Positions 13,458 to 26,884 of a DNA stretch of 64,000 nt are shown here, in pieces (position 1 is the first letter of the stretch; each line of letters starts with the position of its first letter). The notes below the pieces were generated by a model. The model did not search any database. It was given only the letters and a program-made list of their open reading frames with translations, and was not told the origin of the DNA. Both the position numbers and the translations under genes were made by a program. Source of the DNA: Trochalopteron elliotii. Lineage: Eukaryota > Chordata > Aves > Passeriformes > Leiothrichidae. The stretch is from contig JANPWX010000072.1 in assembly GCA_024734555.1 (NCBI GenBank), positions 4,725,597 through 4,789,596 on the forward strand. The letters are read 5' to 3'.

Positions 13458-13955
13458 TATGTCGGTGTCCTGAGCTGCTTTACTGGCTAGTTTGCTCTCT
13501 CACTAGCATATAAGGAAGGTTTGGTGGGTCTGAACCTCAGGCTGGAGCGTGGTCGGAGGCGTGGAAGAAAAAAGAGTGGACTCTGCACATGGTTCTCACT
13601 AGGCTTTATTCTGTCCACCGAGCTGCCCACCAGCAAGAGTGAAATCTGGCCCTCTTTCCTCACCTTAAGTACCCCAGGGGCGTACCCTGAGCAGGGGGAA
13701 CCCAGAACCAATCCAGGAGGGGGGGGGTGTGACCCAGAACAGGGATAAAATGAAGGAAGGTGGGAACCTGAGGGCTCTGCCGAATCACATAGAATCTTCA
13801 CCAGAACCTTCCTAGTTTTTACAAGGTGATTGACAAGGTCCATTACCAGGGAAAGACCACAGGGGGTTTGGGGATGGGGGTGTAGAAATGAACCATTATA
13901 AACAAATAAAAAAAAATACAGAATTATTGGAAATTCCAAAAGGTACACTGCCACA
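13458..13955 (-). mobile_element. Solo LTR, class II (ERVK-like) endogenous retrovirus
   Basis: Read on the minus strand this 498-bp element starts TGTGGCAGTGTACC, has a TATA-like ACTTAA in U3, and carries AATAAA (plus-strand TTTATT at 13605-13610) followed by an R/U5-like segment. It ends at 13458 in ..ACATA instead of the expected ..CA, a small terminal change. Perfect GATATG duplications flank it (13452-13457 and 13956-13961). No internal retroviral sequence is present. A 155-codon minus-strand frame covering most of it (13487-13954) is LTR sequence and not a gene. An eight-base G run near 13722-13730 lies within it. Confidence 0.88.
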
Positions 13956-13961
13956 GATATG
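13956..13961. repeat. Target-site duplication, right copy
   Basis: GATATG, identical to 13452-13457, marks the right junction of the minus-strand solo LTR. Confidence 0.85.
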
Positions 13962-15524
13962 GGTAAGGGTTCACAGATTTTTCAATATTTTGGGGGGGGG
14001 GTGTTGTATTAGATGAAGGTATACTATTTTTTTTTTTAATAAACTATATCAACTTTAACACTGTTATCTCTTTGTCCATAGCACAAAGTTTTTAAACTCT
14101 CTTTAACCATCCTGAAGTTAAATGGGAACGGAATGTGTTCAGCATTTCCCAGCATCAAAGCCTATGGTGAAAATCTTATGCTTTTCAGATTCTCTGTCCC
14201 ATTATGTGAACAGATGGAAAATACTGCATGCTTTTAAGAATTATCAATAAATCTAATCTATATTATGTATTACTAAAGTATGAATGCACATTATCCCATC
14301 AGAATAAAAAAAATGTGCTTTTACCATGCATACAGAATTTATTTCTTATTTATTGCAATTTTCTTTCTGGCTTCCCTAGAGTCTTTGTCACCTTAACTTG
14401 CATTATTCTGTCCTTCTTTTGATCCTTGAAAATGGGAAGTAAATACGTTATCACAAGCTTAAAAAAAAATGGTGAGCTATTCCCTTTCCTTTTTTAACAT
14501 TCAGACTACAAGATAAACAAGCAAGGACACAACTGCTGTAGAAATATATCCTGAGCTGAATGCTTAGTAGTGCAGGCTTGCAGTATTAATGATGTTCCAT
14601 GTGCGTGTGTGCATTTTCATGTGTGGTGTGCAAAGCCACAGGTGTATTTTTGAAATCTCCATTCTTGTTTCACAAAATGGAAATCCAAATGCTCACACAG
14701 GTGGAAATTCTTATTATGGCCATAATCTAATTCATCTCATTAGGATGCTTCTTTAGCTGTAATAGTATTACTACCTTCCACCACTATTAAATTATCAGGA
14801 AAAGCAAGTTAAATGAAAATGCAATGCAATTAATATCAACAAAGTTGAGACCCAACCCTCACTGCTGAATTATCCAGATCAGATGTACTCCATCGATTAT
14901 ACCAGCAATCACAATCTGGCACATTTTTGGTTTGTTATCTCAGGACTAGGTCCTTCTTTTAACCTCGTGAATTTTTATTCTGGGAATTTTTCTGCTGGTT
15001 CATTTGCAGCATTTTGATCTTAAACATTAGAAAAATTTTGTATTCTTGAACTGGTTTCATGTTACAAGATATTTATCCTTCATGTATCCTATAAGATGGA
15101 AATGGTAGAGAAATAATAAATCGGTGATAAGTATTTTTTCTGTAGATGAGTTATTTTTTCCTCTGTCTCTTCTGTATCCTCTTTCCTTATTACTTCTGCT
15201 GGTTGCCTCTCCACCTTTCATCTCCTGAATCATTTAAAAAGGATTTATTCTTAGTTTTCATGCCTGGACAGTCCTAGGATACATTTACATTTAACCCAGG
15301 AGTATTGATCATCCTTCCTCTTTCCTCATTACTGAAAGATCAGAATAGTCCTTGCTCCTGTTTCTTTTACACTGCCATTCAACCACTCTAGTTCCTTTCT
15401 GGCCTTTCTGAAGTTCTCCCCAGTAAGTAGAATGTATTCTGGATTTTGAATGTGGTGGACGATCAGAATGCTCTTTCTGCTGCCTGGGAGAGTGGTTTAT
15501 TTAATTGATAGCTTCTTTTTAAAA
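13962..15524. other. AT-rich DNA, nothing recognised
   Basis: A G9 run (13991-13999) and short A/T runs (near 14030 and 14461) are the only features. The sequence is otherwise complex with no coding sign. Confidence 0.42.
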
Positions 15525-15935
15525 AATCATAGACTCAGAGAAGGGTTTAGGCTGGAAGGGCCTCTGTAGTCACCTGCTCCAAGCAGAGCTAACTGCAAAG
15601 CTAGATCAGGTTGGCCAAGGCCTCAGCCTGAGCAATTTTAAAATCTTCCAAGGATGGTGATTCTGTCACTTCTCTGGGCAGTGCCTAAACCTGCTTTAGT
15701 AAAGATTTCTTTGCCTTCATCAAAATGTCCCCTGCTACTAGTTGTGGCTGTTGTCTCCCATCCTTTGGGAATCTCTCCTGTGTTGACGGCGTCCCTCTTG
15801 AAGCTGAATGGATGCAGGGACTGGCTCTGTTGCTCCCACACTCTGCACGTGTTATTATCACTCTCACAGGATGACTGCAACTGTGATATCCTCAATCGGG
15901 TCTTCATGCACTGCTCAGAGCCAGGCCAATAGATG
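15525..15935 (-). mobile_element. CR1 LINE fragment, minus strand
   Basis: The plus strand begins AAATCATAGACTCAGAGAAG, then GGCTGGAAGGGCCTCTGTAG, CTAGATCAGGTTGGCC, a 'CTTCTCTGGGCAGTGCCTAA' block and a 'TAAAGATTTCTTTGCCTTCA' block. This is the standard antisense order from the CR1 3' end inwards. Open frames on both strands here are repeat-derived. The distal 100 bp are less certain. Confidence 0.85.
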
Positions 15936-18158
15936 TTGATAGTATCTAAATATTAGTCATGAGCCATGCCATTTAAGGAGGGTGTATGGTATATTGTGTT
16001 TCTGGAGGGGGTTAATGACCCTTAGTGTGCACGTGTCCATTCAAATACTTTAATCCTCTAAGTAATATGAGCCCATAGCTCTTAATATAGTTTCATTTCA
16101 CAGAAAAAGCACTAATTCCTTAAAAGTGACCTTTCCCCCCACCTATTTTTGAAAATGCAAGCATATTTATTGCTGTACTGCAGGTGGTAAGAGTATCTGA
16201 AGAGAAGGACAACAGACTATATTTTAAATATCCAGAAATAAATAAGCTGGATCAATATACTGTAACAGATTGTTTTGCTCATTAGAAGGTAAAAATAAAA
16301 AGGAAACTTGTCAATCTACCAAAAATCTAGCCTTTCAATAGGATATAATTGGAACAAGCTGTCAAAAACAACTTTGAAATTAAATTCACAGCAGCTGGTA
16401 CTCAACACATTTCATGACAGGTCATCAAAGATAAAAATTTACCTCTACATGTTATTTCTTTCATCTCTGTCAGATATTTCAAAATGTCCAGGATTTTTAA
16501 AACAATATTAACTATTTCATGTTAGAATAACACACAAATTATACCTTTATCTTAATTGGAAGCTATTCCTTTGCAGGAATACTTCATTGTAATGTTTGTT
16601 ACTGTTGGTATTAATCCCTTCCTAACCCATTCCTTACAGCCTTGACTAGTCCTTAGTTTTGTTATAGCCTTATTTCTGTAGCAATAAATGATTTACTTCT
16701 TCCTCTGTAAATAATACACAATATTTTCTATCAATCAACAGACTGTGGATACCATCTTTCGTGTGAATATTTCTTAGGCACTCAAACATACAAATCCAGA
16801 GGCATTTAGAAAGACAGAGGATAGTATTAACAGTTAAATCTGATAAAGATCACTGCAATTCTGCTCTGCAGCTCACTATTAAAAAAAACCCCAACTCACC
16901 TCTTTCATAATACCCTCATTGTAAAGGAACAATGAATGATTGTTTCTTTTCCACATTGAAAATCTCTTTGATATTTCCTATCCCCTCCAGAAGGCTCCCC
17001 ACAAAATAGTATAAAACTCTCTAGGTGACTAGTTTCCTAATTCTAGATAATCCACACATTCAGGCAAAATCCCATCTCAAGTGTGATATCTCTGCACTGC
17101 AAGGAACTATCAGTGATGATTGTAAAGCAGAGTGTGACCCCTGACAGTGATTGCACATTCCTAGGCCATTGCTTGAACTTGGGAAGCTGGAGCTACAGAA
17201 CAAAGAAGCCTTGCTCCCCAAGGGTAGCTGCCATGCTCCTGTTAAAAGGTTGCTAGAAATCCAGATGACTAGTTGGTTTTCACACATTCCACTCTTCTTT
17301 CATCAAAGTTGGTGAACAATTAAAACTCACTGGATACCTATTTTTGTATTCATTGTGTTTTGTGCCCATCTCCACTTTGCCCTGCATCACCTTTACTGAT
17401 CCTTTTTCCCATTTGCAAAAAACTGTAGTGGTGGGGAGGATGTGTTACAAAAGTAAAAGGATGTGAAGTAGCGGGTGGGGACTCTGCTAGACCTCGAGAT
17501 CCCTTGTAGCAAAACTCTTCCTACAATTTTAGAGAAATGTGTAAAACTTTTTCAAAGATCAAGCTCAGGTCCAGGGCTCCAGACTGAACTTGCTGCAAGC
17601 TGTCACTCATAATAGTTGGAGTGGCATACTGTCAGTGCTGGCATGATGCTGCCTTTTTTTTTTCTTTAACTCCAGAAAAATTTGACTGATTGCTCCTCTC
17701 ACTGCTTCCCCGTTGTGTGAAAGAGAAAGAAGGAATGGGTAGTGTTGAAAAAATTCATTGCACCTGCACCCCTGCACCCCCTGCACTCTTATTCTGCAGC
17801 CATGCCTAGGCATCAAGGTTCATAAGGGAAGGTGCAATCTCAAAGAATTACTGTAGACATGTAAGCCTTCAGTAAAATAGAATTCTTTACTAGGGAGCTG
17901 GGGTCCCACCATTCAAGATGGTTTTATAAGCAAAATAGCAAAACCACAGTGCTTTCAGAAGTTTGAGGTCAATACAGCAAATATAATCTTGTGAAGTCAC
18001 CACTTGAACTATCTTAGCAGTATTAGTTTCACTAATAAGGGATCCTGGATTGATTAAATTAGCATTTTAAATTTTTTTCAAAATACAGAATAGTCAAGAA
18101 TTAAGCAAACCTTTTGTCTTTATCTTATGTTACAAGAATAAGCCTGCATTTTATGGAG
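15936..18158. other. AT-rich DNA, nothing recognised
   Basis: No exon or named repeat was recognised. Open frames are 75 codons or less. Confidence 0.42.
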
Positions 18159-18235
18159 CAGAATCATTTAGGTTGGAAAGAACCTCTAAGATCATGAAGT
18201 CCATGATTATCATAATTATCACAGGACTCATTTAG
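18159..18235 (-). mobile_element. CR1 3'-end fragment, minus strand
   Basis: GCAGAATCATTTAGGTTGGA followed by AAGAACCTCTAAGATCATGA is the antisense of the CR1 3' terminus. Only the last ~75 bp are recognisable. Confidence 0.7.
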
Positions 18236-21200
18236 CAGCTGGGTGACATTTTATGGGAAGGTCTGTTGCCTCAGTATTGAAAGTGAAATATATTTTTCAG
18301 AGAACAAGTGCAATATTTAATTTTGGCCAGTTTCAGTTTATTAAATCTCTGTGCAAAAGAATAAGGTTTCCTCTTAGTTTTCCCCATAAGTCTCTTTACA
18401 GCATTTTGCAGACTGACTTAGATATACAAAATTAAATACAGAGCTGTGTTCTTTTGACCTGAAATCTTTGACCTGTGAGATAAAGTGACATTGTTTCTGC
18501 TCGAGGACCAGTTCAGCTAATTGCTGAGTGATGGCTGTGACACAGCTGGTACACGATTTTGTTCCCAAGGTAACTCTGCCATACAAAGTGATTCAGAATC
18601 AATCATTTGTTGTATAGGGAGACAGCAGGTGTTATGTGCTGCAAAGGGGGAAAATAGGCATTTTTACTGAGAGGGTCATCCTTTTATTAAAATATCCTTT
18701 CATCTCCCTTTGTGATGTAGAAGGCACATTTTCAGTGTTATAGCTGAAAGGAACATAATGTTTTCAATAGGAAGGATACTCAGGAATTTCTTCTTTGCTT
18801 AACATGAGTTCTCTGGGACTAACAAGAACATAAAAAGCTGTAATAAAACTGCAAAGAAATACGTTTACATCTTCTCTTACCTTCAGCAAAACCATAGAGC
18901 CTTTCCCTGTGCCCCTCACCTAAAAACATTGGTTCAAAACAACAGTCAATAAACCTCCTTGGTATTTACAACACAGCATCTCATTAAATAGCAGTGTTTG
19001 GCAGTTAGGAGTGAGTTCATCTCCCAGCAAGTCTGATGGATTTCCGTGTTTACAGTCAGAGGTGCTGGACTGCATTTGCAGTGCTGAAATTGTTGCTGTG
19101 GAAAGCAAAAAACTTCTACACAAACAATTACATATGCCTTCTTGTTCTTGAGACAACATCAGAAAAATAAAATGTAGAATTTGTTCCCCTCCCTCTGAGT
19201 GAAAGAATTTTTCATGTGTTCAAAAAAGAAACAATTTTAACAGAGGAGACCCTAGCCCCAGATCAGAATTTATTAGAATAAATTAAAGAAATAATTATGC
19301 AATGCACTGAAGTATCTGTAAAACTGAAAAAAGGACTTGGGGTTTGAATTGCTGATCACTTTTGGTAGTTGCACAAAACAATCTTTGATTTTCATCAGGT
19401 TCTACCTGCAGGCAAGGCCCCCAGAATCTGGCCTATTATTTCTAAGGAAAACCAAAAAAATTGAACATGACACAAATGAAGCATTTCTGAGTTTGGTGGA
19501 AAATACATTTTTAAGAGCTGCACAAAGAGGTACTCCATTATTTTCTAAATCTTTTTTGGGGTTTGTTTCTTTGTTTAGGAATATCACAAAAGGTTTCTTC
19601 AATTATATTAAACCAAGATTTCTTAGACCAAAAGCTGTGAATAAAATCTGTGATTGAATTCCAATAAACTTTTCTATTAAAGCTGGTTCCTTTTTAATCC
19701 AACCAGAAACCAGCATTAACATAAATTCCTGTGAAACAAGAGAACATCCTGTCAAATTAATTTAAAGCTATGGAAAATCCCTTTTCAGGTTTATTCAACT
19801 TTAAAACTCAGTGATTTTTTACTGTTGTATTGCTTGAAAATATTTCTTATAATTTCAATATCTTCCTTGACATTATTTTTTCATTGGAGGGATACCTTTC
19901 TTGTAGGCAGTGTATGGTGGGTTACCCTGGGCCAACAGGGAAACTCCTTTTTTGCAAAAAAACTACCTTAAACCAAAAGAATAAAGCATATACCTCTCAT
20001 CTATTCCAGACAGAATTGTGACTATTGCCAATTTTTATCTTGCTTCAGCCATTTAGAGGCTTCTTGCATTAGACTTAAATAGTTGTTTTCTAGGTTGTTT
20101 TCTTTTTTTGGTTTTTTTGGGGGTTTTTTTTGGTTTTTTTTTTGTAGTGGCGTCTGACTACATTTTGGTTATGTTGCAGAGATCTAAAGATGCATTGCAT
20201 CTGTCTTTTGAACTATTAGAACATGAAGCATTGGCAAATCAAAGAGGCAGGTGAAGTGAAACTCAGTAAAGGACTGCATTTCTACAATAAATCGACAGCC
20301 TCTAATAGAAAAACTGAACAATTTTTTGATTGAAAAAAGTAAGTGGTGGCTGACTGTTACCCCCTTGTCCTCATAGGGCTCATAATGTTGAGAATAAACC
20401 TCTGATTCTGCAAAATCACTGTGTGAATTCTGTACATCACTAATCAAATGAGTTCAAAGTGCATTCTTTAAAAACAAACCCTTCAGTACAGACTGAAACC
20501 TATTGAGCTGCACACATTAGAGATGGCTTAAATAAATCTGTAGAGGTGTTACTACATAAATGAGGTCTGATGCCAGTGGAACTCTGATTGACTGAGGTTT
20601 GTGACAGTGGAAGACAAAGCCTGTTACCATTACACTTCTCCCCATAAAGCAGGCTAAGTTTTAAAAATAATGAAGATGCAATTTTTGGTGTGTTTTTATA
20701 GATCCATATTTCCTATTTCTTGAAAAGGACAACATTTTGATATAATTTACAAGTTCTAGAATATATTGATTCCTGAATGTTCAATTTTTTAAATAGAAAA
20801 AACCAATTCTAATGGTATAGAAGCATTGATACTGCCATTATAATCTCTTCAGAATCCCTGGTATAAGGAACACATTTTCTCAATGTGTCATCATAAGAGA
20901 CATCAGTTATTTGACTCTCCTGATGGTTTTAAATGCCTTACTATTATTTTGTGCTGCGTTTTTTATCTCCAAATATGTGTCATTACCTGTAAGTCCATTG
21001 TTTTTCTACATTTGAGAGTTCCCTCTCATATTTATTTGCTTTTTTTATTTCTAGTAAATCTCACCTGTCCTGATTCTGCATGGCAAGAGCCAGTGGTTCC
21101 AGTGATTTCTCAATCACTTCCCTCTGCCTATGCCCTTATTTACTGATGTTGACAGGATGCTTGAAGGTATTTTTAAAATAAGGTTATTTAAAAAAAAAAT

Positions 21201-22204
21201 TAAAATCTTTTCAGTCAAAATGTTTAATTCTCAAATATTTGTTCTTAAAAAAAGATCTTTTCTCATTCCTTCCTAGGAAAGAACCACCATGTCAAGCCCT
21301 TCTATTAGACACAGTGATAAATTAATGGTAATGTTACATGTTTCAGACATCATAGATGCACACAATAGTTACTGTAGTAGTAATATTCTCCTAAACAAGG
21401 CAATGGCCTTGAGAAATTGCTGCTCATGAGCAAGCAATTTGAGCCTTATCTGTTTTTGTGTTTTGCTTTTTTTTTCTTTCATTAATGGAACATTTCTTTT
21501 TACAAAGCTGATGAAAATTGAAATGTGGGCAATTTTCTGTGATATGTTAAATCTTTTTAAAGATTGATGACCGGATGTGCAAACAGTCATGGATGTCATA
21601 TAAAAAGCAGGAATAAAGCAACATATGTGTCTGTCTGATCAGCTTTGTGGAAATCAAAATGCCATCACCCCATGCAATGTCAATTGCATTATTTTGATCA
21701 AGCCATCACTACACCATCAGATTGAAAAAGAAATTACAGCCAATTCAATTAAATTGAATTTCCATATATGCCTGCTGCAAAGACTGCTTCTTTTTTCTTT
21801 TCTTTTAGTGCTTCTGGCTTCCTTGCTCCAAAACAAATATCTGATTTCGTGCTTGGGCCTTCATTTTACCCTTATCTCTTCCTCTGCCCTCTCCTTGTCT
21901 TTGTTTAACAAAAAAAAGCCAAGCAAATCAATGCATTGATTTTCTGCAAAAGGCTGCATTTCTACCTGGTGTTTCAGATGCTTTTGAAACAAGAACTGTA
22001 GCACTTTACTTTTTCATGTAAACAAATTATAGCAGTCTCTGATGGCCTTAACTGTGAGGCAAAGCAATCAGCATATCCTTATCTGACCAGGGGATAAGGT
22101 TATATAAGGTCATAAAGATATCTCTTGAGCTAGCAACCCCAGGACTTATGGGTCGTCCCATCAGGTCACATGGACTCACTTCTGTCCAGTGGCTTTAAAC
22201 GCTC
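18236..22204. other. AT-rich DNA with a T/G tract
   Basis: No exon or named repeat was recognised. A low-complexity T-rich tract with G interruptions lies at 20097-20145. The largest frame (106 codons, 19337-19657 on plus) shows no domain. Confidence 0.42.
20097..20145. repeat. T-rich low-complexity tract with G blocks
   Basis: Runs of T7-T12 alternate with GG and GGGGG blocks. This is simple sequence, probably length-variable. Confidence 0.9.
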
Positions 22205-22790
22205 CCTAATTTAATAACTCAAATGATGGCTAAGTCTTTCTTGCCCTAAACTGTTGTACTGCTCCCAGGGCTTGGTGCCCTCCTGAAGGCTGGTCTTGCT
22301 GGTAAAATCTGAGCCAAGATGCACTGAGCACTTTGCTTTCTCCTGACTTGCCCCATGCAGCACTGTGCCCTGTCTTCCTGTGTCCCCTGTTTGTTGATGG
22401 TACATCAGTAGAAGCCCTCCTTGTTTTCCAACATGTCCCTTGCCAGATTCAACATTAGATGGGCTTTAGCTTTCCCAACCCCGCCCTTGTCGGCTCAGAC
22501 TGTTTCTTCTGGTTGATATCTCCCTGCTTCCACTTCTTGTATACTATTTTGTAGATGTGACTTCGTTCAGGGACTCCTTGTACTATGTTCCTGTTTTAGT
22601 CAGAAGCTACATGAATGTTGCTGGCTACTTTTCCTTGAATTTCTGCACATCAGGATGAACTATTCTTGAGCTTGAAGCCAAGAGTTGTTATTGAGCAATT
22701 TGTCTTGTTCCCTCCTCTCACAACCCTGAATGCCACCATCTCATGGTCATGGCAGCTAAGGCTGACCTCCAAATCCACAAGACTGTGAAA
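22205..22790 (-). mobile_element. CR1 fragment from the reverse-transcriptase (ORF2) region
   Basis: The plus strand matches antisense CR1 ORF2-region sequence in order: 'GGGCTTGGTGCCCTCCTGAA' near 22268, 'GGCTGGTCTTGCTGGTAAAA' near 22289, 'GTACATCAGTAGAAGCCCTC' near 22400, 'TTGCCAGATTCAACATTAGA' near 22440, 'TGGGCTTTAGCTTTCCCAAC' near 22459, and 'CACCATCTCATGGTCATGGC' near 22735. In CR1 these blocks lie upstream of the 3' UTR, so this copy has lost its 3' end. The frame is decayed, with no usable ORF. Confidence 0.75.
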
Positions 22791-25700
22791 CTCTCAAAAG
22801 CCTGAAAGGCTCTGACTGCTCCTCCTGTGGAAGTGAAAGATGTAAATGCTGGAGTTTTGCAATTATTGTAAAATCATTTCTTTACTGCTTTACCAGTCTT
22901 GAGATACTATCGCTTTTGGGACATGCTAAGTAGATACGATCTTCGAGAAGGCTACAAGTTGTCTTTATTGCAGACAAGTGCTCTGGCTGCATAATTAGAA
23001 CAAAGAGATGATTTTCATTTATGTACTTGCTATAAGATGTGCTAATATTTTGTTTTTCATTGTGCCGATAAGATGTGCTTGTGTGTGTTAGCAAGAGTTA
23101 CATTTTATTCTCCCTTATTTCTGTTTATTTAACAGAGTTCAGAGTTCAGCTTTAAGACTTATTACTATTGCATTAAGAATGTTTTGCCCCACAAGATACT
23201 ATGACCGGTTCTATTACAAAATCATTGTGCCAAATCCAATTAGCAAAGATTTTTTGATGAATTAACCTTGTCACAGCATAATATATACACTGCACCTGCT
23301 GTTCTGCTTTAGAGCCAGACTTCAGCCCTACTACAGTTAAGTCCTTGCTTGTTTTGCTGATCCCTTTCAGCTCACTTTTTCCTCCTTGTGTTCAGACGTC
23401 ACTACCTCCAGATGTCCAAGATTTTCTGCCTCATTTATATGTATGATTTCCCTCTTCAGTTTGTTCTTTCATCATTCTCAGTACTCTCTTGTTGCAGAAG
23501 TCTGCAGCAGATGTTTGATTTTTTTGCTTGTACCTTGCCTTATCTCCAAGGAGGCCTGCAAATTCTGCTGCTCCAGACAGGAAGGCAAGGCTGATCATTG
23601 GAGTCCATGAATACCCAAAAGAGAAGGTTATTCAACAATCTAGCTGGGGAAATAGCATTAACAATTTTTATTGATGTACTAAGGGAATCTGACCTCCAGG
23701 CCAGCATGAACCTCCATTTTGACAAATGGAAAAGGGGTGTTCTGGTGTGGTGGGAATTCATGTTCCCTCCACTTCTGGTAGTTCCCTGCAAAGAAAAAGT
23801 GCAGGAGAGGGAAGAAATTTGCCTTTGCTGTGTTTCCCTCCCTGTCTGGAGGAACCCAGTGTGACAGTGTGAGGAATACAGACTTTGAGCCAGTGTCAGG
23901 GGAAATTTTAGAACCCCATGAGGGGTTCCAGGCAGACTAGAGACCTGAATGGCTGATCCAGTGTAACCGGTCGTGGCTGACCGCACTCTGCTAATCTCAC
24001 CAAATATTTGGCTGTGACATTGTACCCTACCTCTGGGAACTGAGACCCTACAAAACCTCCTATCCTTCTCAGTCTTTAACCAGAATCCTGGCCTGCAGCA
24101 TCACAGGCTGCCTCTTTTGGGGCCATTCCTGGGTGGTCTTCTTCTTATGCTGGATTAGACACAGATCTCCTGCTTCATCACCACCACCTGCAGCATCTGC
24201 CTTGGGAACAGAGGCAGGTAGGAGGAGTATCCTTCTCCCTCTGTCTGGTAAGGGAAAGAAAAGGAAAAAACTTGTACTTTTTGCTGGAATCAGATGCTTC
24301 ATGATACTGGGCAGCAAACACAGAGGTCTGCACTGTGGGCCATCTGTCATCTCTTCAGCTGTCAGCCAGACTTGAAAACAAACCAAAGGATCAGTCACTG
24401 GAGAGCAGGTTTGCATGGCCAGCATTGCTGTCAGATGGACTGCTGTCTTTCAAGTACAAGGAAGATGGATGCAGCTAGCACAGCAGGGCACACACGCTTC
24501 CTGACAGGGATCAGCTCTGGAGCAATATTCATCTGGTGTTCGGAAAGACCAACTTCCCCTTCTGCTCCCAATTTCTCTCCTTCTCCAAGCACTGACACTG
24601 GCTGGCCAGAGCAACCTAAGCAGAGCCCACTGAGCCTGACATGCCAAGGAGGTGAAAGGACAGGGGTAGTACCTCCTCTCTACCTGCCTGGGAAAGAAAA
24701 AGGAATCATGGCGTCTAATGGCAGGAGGAGAAATCTTTCAACAGTAACTAGGAAAAAAAAAAATCACTTGCCAGGAATTTGGACTTCTCTTGGAACACAA
24801 CATAATGCCCAGACTCTCCACTGGGATGAGATGTACTTCTGCATGAAGAACTCTGGTGTTGGTGCCCTAGGGAGGGCAGCCAGTGGCCACCACTGCACCT
24901 TTTGCTGGCCCACTCCTGGGTCTGCCCAGACACCAGCATAGAATAAACATGTCCACGGCAAATGGGTACAACCTTCTCCCATTTCCAAGATACCCTCTAT
25001 TCTGGCATCTGTGTTGTAAACATTCCTGCTCCCAAGATGTTTCCCTGACAGTGGAGCCCTGGACAGCACCCACCAGGTTTGCTCTGAGATGGTGGGGGCA
25101 GTGCAGCCTGCACAGTGTGCTCAGTGACCACAAGCCATCACTGACCAGCAGCAGCAACACAGGGCTGCTCAAAGGCTGATGTGGGCACCCTATAGTGGAG
25201 TGTAAGGTGCTCCATTCCTTGAGGTGGAAAGGGAGGAGGCAGAGGAGCCTGCAGTGGAGTCGTGGCTAACACTAGGTGTGGGCAGGGAGCTGTTGCCATG
25301 ATCACTGCTTCACTCCACTGCTACTGTGCAAACCCAGCAGCATTTGCTGGTTTCCAGAGAACTCCTCTGAGGTCAGCATGCATGATACTCCATCATATTC
25401 CAGGGCAGGGAAGTAGAGTCCTTTGGGTGCTGTGCCTACAAAGCTTGATCTTGTTTGGGAGATGCATGTACCTAATCAAATTGTTCTGTAATAGTAGTGT
25501 GCATGCATGGGGAGGGGATGTGGGACCCTTGGTCTGACATAGCTGGTTGCTATGCAGCTGTCTGCCTCTGCAGCTACTGCTTTTACTGCTGCAGTTGCTA
25601 TAGGAGACTATCTGATGAAGTGATGAAAGATTTTTCCCCTCACTCTCGATGGCATATTGCCCAGCTTTGTGTACACTGCATACCAAGCATTCGATCCCTG

Positions 25701-26884
25701 CAAAAATCTATCCCTGTTTTCTTCCTTCTCCCCAGCTGGAAACCATGGAAACCAAGCTGACTTGATTCTGCCATGGACAAAGAATAGAGAGGTGGCCCAG
25801 AGATGCGTCCCTTGTCAGCGCCACTGAGCTATCCCCATTCTCTGCCTATAGGAAAGAGTTAAGGCTTTATTTAATCAGAGCTGAAACTCAATGACACTAG
25901 TCTTTAATTTAAGATACTATTTACAAATATTCTTTGACATGTTACTAGTTTCTGTATACTCACTTCCCTCATATCAGGCATCTCTAGCCATGAGGGGAAA
26001 GCACGTTGACTAGGAACACTCAGATTCATTGCATTCCTTGAGGTTTTTAAGGCGTTGTTTTGTTAAATAGCCAAATGTTAGGCAGAGCCACACATAGACC
26101 TCCTGGTTGATCCATCATTTGGCAGGGGGTTGCAACACTGGTGCTTTCTGACTCACAGAATGATTTGTTGAGCTGAAACATTTTCAGGGTTGCAGATGGG
26201 CACGCACAATTAGTTTTCCCAGCTGAAGTGAGGACCCTACATCTGCCTGGTCAAGAATATGGTCCCACATACAATCAATCACCTGCACACAGGGGAACAG
26301 TGCAAGTCCCTCTCATGCACAGCCTCTGGAGTGTACACCCTCTGAGTGGTAGAAGCCCTTTATGGCATCCTCAGCCTCTTTTTTTCCCTTCCAGCACACT
26401 AGGCCAAGAGGCCTAGCTGAAAAATGGGACTCTGAAAGGGAGCCACTGTATTCCAGCCTGGGTTGCCAGTGATCAAAAGCTGTATATTACCAAAGAACTG
26501 GGATTCATGCTGAGCTACACCAGAACACAGGCTGCAGTCTTGATCCTGCGTATGCCCTGTGTTAAACACTTATATTTTTCCATGGCTGCTCATCTGTGTG
26601 CAGCTTATCTGTCCCCGCTGCTCTGTTAATTCTCTTTGAGTGGCAAGAGACTCAACAGCTGGTATCCAAATCTTCTCCAAACCCTCAATCCTATGGGAGA
26701 TCTTAACAAAGAGAAGCAATGGTTGCCATCTCCTCAGTGTACACAGCTATCTGTTGTCCTTTGACTATAATGAGAACTAAGAAGTTCTCCCTTGATCTGA
26801 CATTCTAGGAAGGAAGACAAATAGGTATTTCCCTTGTAGCAGAGAAAGAGCTAGAGCTGTGTTTGATATGGCCCTGAGGGACAA
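22791..26884. other. Unclassified DNA, moderately GC-richer from 23.3 kb
   Basis: No exon with paired splice sites or homology could be established. The longest frame, 215 codons on plus (24294-24941), has a composition typical of chance translation. A 148-codon minus frame at 23540-23986 is similar. Short CAG/CTG-rich spots occur (for example 25146-25155). The complexity suggests unique DNA or old unrecognised retroelements. Confidence 0.4.

Noticed and set aside
13487..13954. 155-codon minus-strand frame
   Set aside because: It is almost coextensive with the solo LTR, and LTR sequence explains it.
19905..19950. ATGGTGGGTTACCCTGGGCC resembling the start of an avian ERV LTR
   Set aside because: Only about 25 bases match a remembered pattern. 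No poly(A) signal, far end or target duplication could be paired with it.
24294..24941. 215-codon plus-strand open frame, the longest in the AT-rich part
   Set aside because: There is no domain, no splice or Kozak support and overlapping frames of similar length on the other strand. The composition looks like chance translation of moderately GC-rich DNA.
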